From: Jaapia argillacea MUCL 33604
Lineage: Eukaryota; Basidiomycota; Agaricomycetes; Jaapiales; Jaapiaceae
Length of the DNA: 64,000 nt
Direction of reading: 5' to 3'
Assembly (NCBI GenBank): GCA_000697665.1
Contig: KL197748.1
Span: 74,088 to 138,087 of the forward strand
A program made the position numbers and the translations under genes. Positions 1-10,595 of the stretch are shown in pieces. Under the pieces are notes generated by a model. It searched no databases. It was given only the letters and a program-made list of their open reading frames with translations, and had not been told where the DNA came from. Numbering within the stretch: the stretch's first letter is position 1; each line of letters opens with the position of its first letter.

Positions 1-402
1 TATTACAGCTGTTTGCATGTCGATAGTCCAATTTTCGCCAGCTCCGCACAGGAACATCCTTCAGAAGATAGCCTTATTAGGGAATAATATCAACACTCAG
101 CCAGAGCTCGTCCAACCTGGACTCTGGAACCTCACAACGAGCAAGTGTTGCCATGTCCATGGTACTAAGGACGGCTCAGTTTCTATTTACCTGCTGCGCC
201 TATAAACAACGATCCCTGAGTGGAATTGGCGCGAAATGGACTATCGACATGCAAACAGCTGTAGTGACGATAACGCGCAAACATTCAGAACGGGTCGAAC
301 TAACTGAGGCCTGAGGCCTGAGGTCGAACCCGGTTTGGGTAAGTGGTGGCGCAATGAGAACGCCAGAGACCACTGTCTTGCTCGACCGACGACCACGGAT
401 AG

Positions 403-645
403 TTCACTTCTGATAATCCCGCATCTACTACTGGTACTCATGCACTCATCGAGGACCACCCGGGCACGCCCAACCCAAACAATACCGAACTCACACTGGC
501 GGTCCTACGCAACAAAGAAATCGCAGACTTCAAGACGCTTAGGACTCTTGAGAACATATCCTCCTCGGCCATGACGAAAGGTGATCTTATCAAGATCTGT
601 GTAATTAGGAAACGGCTCGTTTTTTTCGATGATAAACTCGACTAG
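403..645 (+). other. Unassigned open stretch, possible gene remnant
   Basis: An open frame of about 80 codons runs between an upstream stop and a TAG at 643. Its reading (for example TPNPNNTELTLAVLRNKEI and TKGDLIKICVIRK) has the charged and hydrophobic balance of real protein, unlike the other frames here. It has no convincing start codon and I do not recognise a family. It could be the last exon of a gene cut by the left edge of the window, or a decayed fragment. From 646 to 1183 I see no gene. Confidence 0.25.
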
Positions 646-1183
646 ATGGTTGACGGGATGATACCCAAGGTGCAGGCAAAATAAATGAAGAGCGAGCGAC
701 TTCCTGGTCTCGCCTGGACAGAAGCACGGGACGAAGTGATGTGGGTCGCGTTCACTCGTCTGACCATGTCAATGGAGTTGATTACACCATCCAAAGGCAA
801 TTCTCACAGTGGGTGGGAAAGCGTTCGTTTCCAGGAGATCACAGAGATATCGTATGTCCGTTCTGATCGTCCTTTCCCATTCGGGGAGCAGCTACTCGCC
901 TAATATCTCAAAGACGCTTTCTCACTCTCCAGTACGCAACGATCATCATCGTCCATCACGATGCAGGCAAATAGTATCCGACTATACATCGAGACAGCAC
1001 CGCTGAACAGATGTTTCGCGATTGTGGTCCTCCCACCGTCCATGCTTGCGGTGTCGCTATCGTACAGCTATTGTATAATTCCTCCACCTCTCATCGCCTT
1101 CCGCATCCCAGTTACAGTCCATTCGTCTGTCTCGGTGCTCATCCCCTCCGTATCGATGCTTCAAATACCCCTCGTGATCGTAG

Positions 1184-3110
1184 TTAGTATAGACGGCAAG
1201 ATACTTTATTCCCATCTCCTAGGACAGGGCATAGACCCATAACAGACTTCACGTTCTTTCTCTTCTCCTCCTGGGTCTGGCGTGACAACGATCCAAGATT
1301 AGACTAAAGAAAATTGCAACAACCAGAACAACCTCACCTCGACGATTACTTGCTCAATGGAGTCCTCGACAATCATAAGATATACGAACACTGGTTTGGC
1401 CTGACCAATACGATAGACTCGGTCACAAGCTTGGGACTAGATCCAAAAAGATCAGTAAAGGATCTTTGGGTCGAGAAGGGAAAAGTATACCTCAACAAAT
1501 GGATTCCACCAGGGTTCCATCAATATGACATGGTTGCAACTTGTGATATTTAATCCTGGAATGGGCCTCGTGAACTGATAGTATACGGAGATGGAAGAAA
1601 GGAGCTTACCTGCCCCACCAGCCATGATAGACATCAGGAGCACCGAACACTCCTCATCCGACCTGACCTTCTCCAAGGCAGTCTCACGCTGACGTGGACT
1701 CATATCGCCATCATCTACGTAGAGATGAGTAAACGAGCCCAATACACAATCTCAGCAAGATGGGACTAACAGGTGACGTAGCCGATATCTCTCTCGACAA
1801 GGGCCAAGCCCAACAAGCCCATGCTGCCCTTCCAGTGAGACTAGACGGGGGAGGTGTGAGATGGAAATCATATGTCAGGCGAGGCGAGACGTACGAAAAC
1901 GATGATCTTGTCCGAGGGGGACTGAAAGCGGATCGTCTCAATGAGCCCCAATACGGCACCAATCTTGCTGGAAAGGTATGTGTCGTCGAAGACCTCCTTC
2001 ACAGACCGAAGTTGACGGGGTACTCGAACTATGATATCATCCTTGACTGAGCTGCCATCGTCTTCACTCTCCAGAGTTTTGGACAATCCTAATCTATAAC
2101 CATGTTAGTATAAATATATTCGGAAAGGAGAGACACTCACCTCTCCGCCACGGCCCTCTCATTCTCACGTTGTTCCTCCTCCGAGAGGGGCAAGGCTTCA
2201 TAAGACCCCTGTCCACGACCCGAAGCTTCCTGTCGACTATCCGAGGGCTCCAAAGCCTTCTTCAACAAAACAGGATGGTCGCAAACTGCATTCCAAACCC
2301 ATAAACCTCAAATACCAAGATTGCATTGCTGAAAACACGTACCTTGACGAAGGCGTATCAACTTTGCGAACATGCATCTGATATGCATCTTATCTTTCAC
2401 ATACTTCATCACCACCCTTTCTTCCCTGTTCAGTTTGACGGAGACGGTTTTCTCGGTTCTAGGTGGGAGAGATTTGGGGTCCTTGATTCTCAAGATCATA
2501 TAGTGCGGAAGGAGGGCCTGTATACAAATAGATGATTAGTTTTGGAACGTGGAGAATATGGGATCAGTAACCAACCTGTAACATCTGCCTCGCACGATAC
2601 TTGGAACCATACTTCATAAGCGAGGATGTAAGCTTATCGAATGTCTCCAAGTCGTTCACACCAGGAGACGTGGCATTATTGAATTTTAATAAGGAGAAGA
2701 AGTCGCGAGGGGTATTCTACACCCACAAACAAGGCTTTAGTCTCAATTAAAGGGAAACCAAATGGTACGCAGCGTACTTGCATCGGAGTGCTCGATAAAG
2801 AAAGGGCATGCAGTTTTTTCAAATCCCAACAAGCGTTAGCAGTCTTGGTTTCTGAGTTTTTGATCTGGTGAGCTTCATCTACAGGAAAACCTCATCAGCA
2901 ATATGTTCAACACTATCGCGTAAAAACGCGCTGCGTACCCAGAACGACTCGAAAGAGATGAAGCTGATAAAGAGGGCAATCTTTGGGGTTGTAAGACTGG
3001 ATGCGAAAGGATTTCAAAACCAGGAGTGGATATAAAAGAGGGGTGGGGTACGTACCTTTGAATATGCGAGCAGACGAGACCCTGTGGCGCGTGGTAGTCA
3101 GTTGCAGTCA
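1184..3110 (-). pseudogene. SNF2-family DNA-dependent ATPase/helicase, 5'-truncated
   Basis: Reading right to left, several short exons carry the second half of an SNF2 (RAD5/HLTF-like) chromatin ATPase. They show a DEAH box (DEAHQIKNSETKT near 2870), the LPPRTEKTVSVKL linker near 2460, a KIIVF segment near 1910, DGDMSPRQRE near 1700, the AGG..GLNIT..NHVILMEPWWNP motif split by an intron near 1570, and the helicase motif DRVYRIGQAKPV near 1405. The introns are canonical and about 50-58 nt. A last exon continues to a TAA at 1184-1186. The family normally begins with a Walker A (GKT) motif, which I cannot find upstream of about 3110. There the reading also shifts frame around a stop in the segment before the DEAH box. 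I therefore read this as a gene that has lost its N-terminal ATPase half, although undetected upstream exons remain possible. Confidence 0.6.
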
Positions 3111-3881
3111 TGAGTCGGCTCTGATTGTTCGCATAAATCGAGCATCGCTCGACCCCGTTGAATCGTCCTCATGCATTTCCAGCCCGGAGGCTGTCAACGC
3201 ACTACTTATTCAGAGATGGAGAGCGAGGCCACTGCACGGTGCTGGTTGTCGGTGACCGGAAAGACGGGCGCGAAGTGGCAAGAAGTTTTATAAAGGCTGT
3301 GGGGCACGGTGCTGGTCAGCAGTGAGGGAGCATCTCCCATTCTCCTTTGTCTCCTTGGTGGCTTGATCATCGATCATCAAACAGACAGCGATGAGAGGCC
3401 GTGCAGACAAAGGTACATGATATTGTTCTTGAGTCGTCTCCAGAGCGAGTTTTGTGGTTACCAAATTTCGGAAACTGAGACGGAGATGGGCGAAGAACAC
3501 GACTGGTAACTGAACCGACTGTCACGCCATGACGAATTTGCGTCACGACATGACAGACAGACGCGTAGCCTATCGCGTTTCCCTTGCGTTCTCCTCCAGC
3601 TAGGGTGGCTCGAGACTCGAGACTCGTCCTACGGACTCAAAGTTGATGGCGCGTTAGGGATGGAGAACGATCTCACATGCCAATGACAGAGGAGGACAGA
3701 GGATCCCTGGATTCCGAACGCGTCAATTACAGTGTACAGTAAAATAATGCGGACCGAAATGATACGGGCTAGGTAGATAGGCGAAAGCATCCTGATCAAT
3801 CAATCATGGTACGAATAATTACGACAAGATGATCATGAAGTCCGAACAATTGGCCACTTGGCCCAAGAAACCAAATGGTGC
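3111..3881. other. Intergenic, no gene recognised
   Basis: Only short overlapping frames with no family resemblance are present. This stretch holds whatever remains of the 5' side of the helicase gene and the 3' flank of the next gene. Confidence 0.5.
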
Positions 3882-4559
3882 TCAACCCGACGATCCAGAG
3901 CATTCCTCGCGCTGCCAAAAGAATCGGCGGCTCCGTTCCCCTCCCCAATCAGGTTCCGTTGTCCCTTCCTTGTATTCTATACGAAGAATGAGATTCATCC
4001 GGGTAACAACAGGATTTTCACACTTACCTTTACCCACCCACCTAATCTCAAAAGTATGTTTCCCAGAGGCTACAACAACAATGCCACCACTCAGCCCCTT
4101 CCCTGGACAACTCCAATAATCCTGCCCACAATCAACAGACTTGTCCAAGACGAAATCGCTTGTGTTCCCTCTCGTAACGCTGTCCACGAGGAGTTCCATC
4201 TGCATATCACGCTTGTCGACATCGAGGACGGTGAAACGATTAGGTTTTATGAGTCTGTAGGGTCGCTTGATCGGAATGGGTTTGTTGTCGGCACCAAGGA
4301 GGATCTCGTCCACATGATAGGCCTCCAAGACGATAGGATTGATGCAATCCAGGGGTCCAGTCGGGGCTTTGGGTTTCCGTGATAGGGACGGGAGCCGCGG
4401 TAATGATGGGAGGTGTATCGCAGGTAGCCCCAAACTGGGAAGCGATCTTGCAAGGAGAGCAAGAAGGTCTATTCCCAGAAGCAATTCAGAATATGAGAAG
4501 AAATCACAAAAGAAGAGGATGAAGGAGAGTGGACGAACAAAGCATAATGTAGAGTGCAA
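3882..4559 (-). CDS. Small secreted or membrane-anchored protein with a basidiomycete domain shared with the gene at 13908-16607
   Basis: One reading frame of 225 codons includes an in-frame 51-bp intron (3977-4027, GTAAGT...TATAG), leaving about 208 residues. The N-terminus is hydrophobic (LSFILFFCDFF) and is followed by a Leu/Ser/Pro linker. From about residue 75 a compact domain carries DVD..DMQ.E..VD, a CG.D...C pair, G.S.G, G.H...I.W.G and, after the intron, RRFFWQREEC. The same motifs, in the same order and with an intron just after I.W.G, end the 880-residue protein at 13908-16607, so the two are paralogues. The function is unknown. The signal or anchor sequence suggests export. It sits downstream of the oxygenase gene on the same strand. 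The start is the first ATG of the frame and could be further downstream. Confidence 0.6.
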   Translation of the reverse strand: MHSTLCFVRPLSFILFFCDFFSYSELLLGIDLLALLARSLPSLGLPAIHLPSLPRLPSLSRKPKAPTGPLDCINPIVLEAYHVDEILLGADNKPIPIKRPYRLIKPNRFTVLDVDKRDMQMELLVDSVTRGNTSDFVLDKSVDCGQDYWSCPGKGLSGGIVVVASGKHTFEIRWVGKGKCENPVVTRMNLILRIEYKEGTTEPDWGGERSRRFFWQREECSGSSG

Positions 4560-4713
4560 GTATGATCTTGATCGCCCGGTCGATCCTTTTCAGATTGGTC
4601 TTCGACTGCTCAGATTTGTCAGCGAGCTTCTTTGGCACAGCCCATGGCGAACGCTGCTTGTACTCTCTGCGAAAGGAGCTTCAGGGTGGTTTTGCAGGAT
4701 CCGAGCACATAGC

Positions 4714-7700
4714 TTACCCATCGTACTATACATAACACGACGTCAGCGGAGAGATGAAATGGTGAGGATGAAACAGCCAACCTTAATGTACAAAGTACGA
4801 GGAGTGCGTGTGGTCTTCCCAGACGAATCGGCGGACAGTCGCTGGGTCTGTAGGAGAAAATTTTAATAAATCAGACGGAACGAGCTGATGAGGGCTCACG
4901 CCAAGTGTCGCGCTGCCGACGGGTCTGCGCCCTTCAAGGCGGATGTTTTCCAAGCGGAAAATAGCCTTAAAAACCTAGAAAATGAACGCAGATGTGCAAT
5001 CAGTGTATACCGAGACACAGAAAATACTTACCTGGGGTATGGTCTAATTCAAGTCACAGAGGTGAGGATGAATAGGCAAACGCGCACTATACATGGACTG
5101 GAAACTCACCGCCTCGACGAAGGTGATGGCAGGGCACTTATGGAGCCCCAGGCCTTGAACGGAACCCGTCTTCCTCTCACAATTTACTTCCGCGGGATTT
5201 GGGAAGTTGGAAGCCTGAACAGTAGCTCCAGAGATTGAAACGTTTTCCAGCGAGAAAGGAAAACCCACATTTCTATGGGCCTTGCTGAAGTCTGCGTATA
5301 CAAGATCTCCTTTCTCAACAGCGACGTCCGGGAACCCCTTCCCTTGGCGAACTGTACAGTCCTCCGCGGCGACTCGAAAGAGACCAGGGGGTTGACCCAG
5401 CCCTAGCAAGCAAGTAGCAATCAGAGGTGAAATGAATGGTCCAAATCGATTCAAGGGCTCACTTTGCGCTTCACGGATGTAGCCCATGATCTTGGCGTCC
5501 GCAGCTGGATTATCCTCTTTCGATAGCTTGATTATCTCAGTTTTCTCCACCAGGCGAGCGGGTTCGAGATAGAAATCGACAGCATGGGTACACACTATGA
5601 TTTTGCTTCATCAAGGGCAAGGAATCGGCCGTAAGCGGCCCACGTACCTCGAGCCATGCTGACCGAAGACAAGACACAAAGTCCGAGCACATTGGATGCA
5701 AGTCTGAGGCTCTTGAACTCCTCTTGGGCATCCTTACCTCGCTGATACTTTAGCCACGGATCCTGGGTATCCATCTTCTTGAGGAGTTGTAGCTTTGGCC
5801 CCGAGACATCTTTGAATTCCTCCCGTTGCCTGATGTCATCGAATTCGCCGAGTTCACGCTGGAGACTCCTACTTGCCATGGCGAGCCTTCTGAGGAATTT
5901 GGACGACTTTAGCGGCTTCGTCTCGGATCCTCCATGCAGTAACTCCTCATAAACTCGGCTAAGCAGACCAGGGATTCCCTACAAATTCTTCATATGGAAC
6001 AAAGTTTTAAGGAGGAAAGGAGAAGGTCGCTCACCTCTTCGGAGTGATCCCAAATGTGGTTTACTTTGTGTTCAATTCGTTCCATCAGGGTCTTCGCAGC
6101 TTCCAAGGCCTTCTGCCGGACAAGCCAGCCATCCTCAGATTCGTGCATGTGGAAAAGGAACCTAAGTTTTACAGGATAAGTCTTCGGATCAAGCGGGCGG
6201 TGGGGCTTAACTGACGTGTACAGATCTTCAAGCATCTGGAACACCGCGGCTTCATCTTTCCTCTTCCCACCACGACGGATGCCAAGCTGGGAGACCAGAG
6301 GCGCAGAGACATTGTTATCGTCGGTCAAAATAACCTTTCAGAAGCTTACCATTGTTTCGCAGACCCAGCGGGCACATGTCGGATTGATGACTTCTTTGAT
6401 AACATCAATGGACCTGGTACTCTCACTGACGAGGAAAGAAGTTCAGAGAAGTGATCGTGTCGGAGGCTTGCAAACGTACCGCGACTTGGTCACGGCCTCC
6501 ACGATGAAACCTTCCGCTATTGTGGCAAAGAGTTCCGCGTGGTTCACCAACTCTGTGCGATTAGGTATGAGAGCATGTAGAATCTGCACTTATGGTGGTG
6601 AGTTATATGCTGAAGAACAAAGGAGAGTGTGGTCACCATCAGCTGGTCTACATCATGGCTATGAAACGGCAGATCAGCAGGAATTTAGAGGGGAGGCACT
6701 AAGGCATCCTCACAGTGTCTCATTATCAAACCCTAGGAGGAATCTGTCAAAACATCGTTAGGGCAGATAATGAGCCTTCAAGGTGACACGGTCAACCTAC
6801 CCATAACCGCGAGTCATTTGCTTAAGCTTGGGGCCGTACGTCGTTGGGAACCTTTTCGGGTCGTTGAAGACGTGAGAAATTGCGTCTTTGGTTTCTATGA
6901 CTTTGGTGTTCTGCGGTTTCTCAAAGGTGTACAGTCCAGCGGGATCAACTCCGAGGAGCTTTTTGGCTGACAGAGGCGAACTGAACGGGAGGAGGGTATA
7001 GGTGTTGTCGTACGGATAGTTTCTAGGCAAGTTGAGGCGAAGCACTGGGATATCTATCAGAACACGCCTGGATGAGAACTGAACAAGTCTTGCTTGCCTC
7101 TGGGTAAGACAGATCCAAACGTCCCATCATTGGCGGGTTTGAGCGAACGCTCCTTGTAACCCCAATCGGTCAGGTGGTCGTCTGGAATTTCAACAGAAAA
7201 TTAGTGAAGCAATACCGAAGGCATAATAATCCCAGGTTCCCGATACTAACCTGTGAAGCCAGGATCCCCTTGTTCACTACGGACCAAGGTGACCTTGAAG
7301 TGAAGATCAGTCAATAGAACGATGAAACAAGTCTCGTATTTGCCGACTTACAATATCAACCAAGAGTCCGTAAGTCTTGATATCAAACACTTGTCAGCAT
7401 CGTGAATTGTTAATATGGGTGCATGGTCCCACCATCGTGTATCCAAGACTGAGGCCTGACCCGCCCATGGAATCCTCGGCGTATAGTCCAGGCTGGATGG
7501 GACGAGTGAGTGCTTTCGCATAAATATAGAGTGAGAGGAATATACATAAAGCTCCAGATTTGCGACGTCTTTGTACAAACGCCTTGCTTGGGCGACGATC
7601 TCCGGGGATGAGTTCCATTCCTCAAACTTGGTGAACGCTATGGTAGCTTCTGTTATGAACAGCTTCGAGTCAAGTTGAGAAAGAAGGACGGACGTTTGAG

Positions 7701-9635
7701 ACCTAAGTGCTTCCTGAAGTCATTCAGCGAGCACACATTCCACTGCCTGGCCTGCTTCATGACCATAATTTCCACAACTCGCATGCAGGCAGGTATCCCT
7801 TGAGCCCCAGGTTTCCCAGCTGTCGAGGTCGTCGCTCCCTGGAGAATCATAGCGATATCGTTATCGCTGAAGCTGCCGTCGTCGCCGCGTCGGAGCCTAT
7901 GAGAAGAAAGATATCTCGCGTTGTGCAACTAGATGACATGAATGTGAGATACGTACCCTCCGAAAACACGACGCCTTCGGTCGAGATCGGATTCTAAATG
8001 GTAGTTTTTGACAGCCTCCGTGAACTCAAATGGAGTAATCTGTACATTATTCACCTTCAGGATCAGAAAATACGACAGTGCATGACATGAGGTGGACCCA
8101 CCTCGCCAGGAGACCTGCCGCCAAAAAATGTTTCCATTGTACGCTCTGTCCAATCCGCATCTTCCTGAGATGCTAAAGCGAACCACTAAGAAAAGGAACT
8201 TGAGATTTAGTTACTTCAGACTCAAAAATGTAGACCGCACATGATAGAGAAGAGAAAATTCAACGCTCGACCAATACCGTTGTGTACTCCCGGAACCTGT
8301 TGTAGCACCCTACTTCCCATCGTCAGAAACGATAAGTATGAAACAGATCGAAGAACCCGCCTCGAATATGTCCGCGCTATTGCCCACATTCGCCAGGCCC
8401 GAAAGTCCTTTCAGGAAATCCTCGATAACAGCGTTCCGAAAGATTGCACAGTTGATGATACGAGCTTGTTTGAAGATTTCATCGTCTTGGGAAGCCAAAC
8501 TAGACTCGAGTGAACCGTCGGCGTTGAGGGGCAGCGTGGATGGGTCAATATACGGCGAGTTTGTCTTGGTCAGGAAGAGGCGGCGAGCAATAAACTGGAT
8601 CATGGATAGTCAGGAGGATGATATACCAATGGTAACGAGGAGAAACATACATTATGATTGCGGTTCCAGAGAACAAGTAGGGCTGACACTGCAGGAGGCA
8701 AGAAGAGGGTGCGATCTTCGTAGAAACAGTCCGGCGACAACATGCCACGGCCATCTTTGTTGCGTACGAGGCTTTCTTCGTCGTGGCTTGACCCATACAG
8801 AGGGGAAAGGTCAAAACGAGGAGCGGTCTCGTTGTAATCCGCATCAGAAGGGGAAGTCCGAAAAAGTGTAAGCTGTAGATTAAACCCCCGCCGTTAGGTT
8901 AATAAGAGGATATTGAGGTAATAGGCTGGACTAACTGAGATGATCGTCGCAAATGCAACGGTGAGACCTGAAATTCCATTCGGGTGAACCTCTCTCTATA
9001 ACCACAGAGGTAAGTCTGGGTAATGGTTGAAAGAGACTGATAGTTAAATCAATAGTTACATTCTGGGATCTCAGGAGTGAGTCGAAAACATCCCCCACGT
9101 CAGGTAGGGCCTGGGCTGGGTGAGAAGCGTTCACACTGCGCGCGAAAGGCTGGCGCTGAGAGTGAGGACCCGTAACGTTGCCAAGCAACTGCGGTTGCGC
9201 AGGGTGAGGCTTGTGCACTAAGCAGCATATCGTCAAGCGGTTTGGGAATAACAAAGGACTTTACGTACGAAGTTCAATTGCAATCTTGCTGAACTTCGAT
9301 TTCGACGTGGAGCCACGAGGCAATGTCGACATGTACTTGAATGCTTTGAAAACCTTCAATGTTGGATCAATGGATTAGTTTGGGGGTAAAATTAATGGAA
9401 ATGAGATCGTACAATTCGCTCTCGGTCATCAATTTCCTTGCCATTTCCCAGCTTGGAGAACGGGAACTTCCAACACCAGATCAGATTTTTTCTATTATCA
9501 CCACAGTAAATAGCATACATAAATCCATGCAGGGGGTTCGATTTGAGGAGGGAGCTTGGATACCATGTATCTGGCAAGGGGGTTGGGAATCATTGAAACT
9601 ATACGGGTCGACAGAGAAGGAGATTCGGAAGTCAT
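4714..9635 (-). CDS. Psi-factor-producing oxygenase (Ppo)-like fatty acid dioxygenase/P450 with altered heme-ligand residues
   Basis: A many-exon gene matches the Ppo/linoleate diol synthase family: an N-terminal heme peroxidase (dioxygenase) domain that makes a fatty acid hydroperoxide and a C-terminal P450-like domain that rearranges it to an oxylipin. Landmarks from the N-terminus are MTSESPSLSTRIVSMIPNP (ATG at 9635), GKEIDDRER, FARSVNASH, DLSPLYG near 8795, CFYEDR, WNRNHN, DDEIFKQARIINC near 8480, the proximal site near 8240, a GLFRVAAEDCTVRQGKGFPD block and GLGLHKCPAI with the P450 cysteine at about 5135. A spliced last exon gives TLYIKYDG and a TAA at 4714-4716. At the distal histidine site the spliced reading is TIISLTLFRTS, and at the proximal YRWH site it is LLYHWFALAS. 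The tyrosine is kept but both histidines are missing. The dioxygenase half may therefore be inactive or altered, while the P450 half looks intact. Family membership is secure; individual exon ends are not all certain. Confidence 0.85.
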
Positions 9636-10595
9636 ATTGACTGATAGTGAAGATCGAAGCGTTGAGGAGACAGCGGATTGAAGAGCAGGGCAGAAGTTTG
9701 AGTGATCCGCCAGGTGATATGGCTTTTAAGACGCACATGGGAAATCATGGAAACCATCTTGAGGAAGCCAGCAGGTAAGGTCGTTGTGTCGCGTCACGGA
9801 TATTATCAAAGCATGAGTCTCACCGAATCTCAGCCTCCCTGGCACAAGTCAGGAAAGAGGGTTTACTATAAGCACCATTGCAACGAGCCAACAGCTTTTC
9901 GTGGCAAAGTTGATGGTGAATGGACCGAGAGGATGGCTAGCGCGACTAACACACTTACTGCGCGGTTCCGATTCAATGCCAACGACAACAGATTTCAGAG
10001 CGAAAGTTGGCCAGAAAGTGCAAGATCCTCGGCAGTCTTCGTGTTTCCACGCGTTGCCTTCGTGCAAAGATGCGACGGCCATCTAACGTGACGGCAACGG
10101 TCACATCACCGTTATCTTTTGAGCACCCATTTGCTCACTGGCGCTCACTCCTGGTACTTGAGTCTCCCGACTACCGGAGTGTCTGGGGACCATTTTTCAT
10201 TTCAGATGTGCTCGTAACTTTTGTTGAAGCATTCGGGTGCGTGGATTGGGCTTGTTCGGTTGCCAATTGATTTCGAGTGTCCACACGTTCCATTAACGTG
10301 AACCGGGGCAAGTTCAGCCACGCATATGTTGCGGTGCTGACTCGGAGGTTGCAAACTTTTCGCCGGAACAGAAATGGCGTTTTGTGTTCGAAGGCCGTAC
10401 GCCATCCAGATGTTCATCAATCATGAAGGTGTTCTTCCGGCACACCAATACTTACTCCTTACCGTGATTAAGTGCCCATCCGCACCGCACCGCGTTCGAA
10501 TCATTTCATAGAACGACTTGCTTATCATCCCTTGCTAGTGTTCGTCCTTTTCCCCCATCCCTACTCGTTTCCACTACCAGCTCCACATAAGCGAC
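9636..10595. other. Divergent intergenic region between the oxygenase and the DUF2235 gene
   Basis: About 960 bp separate two genes transcribed away from each other, so both promoters should lie here. A pyrimidine-rich run just before 10596 (cctttt, cccc, ctac stretches) is typical of a fungal promoter. I see no clear TATA box or coding exon. Confidence 0.45.

Noticed and set aside
9702-10091. A plus-strand frame of 129 codons between the oxygenase and DUF2235 genes
   Set aside because: No recognisable family, overlapping frames on the other strand of equal quality, and it lies in a divergent promoter region.
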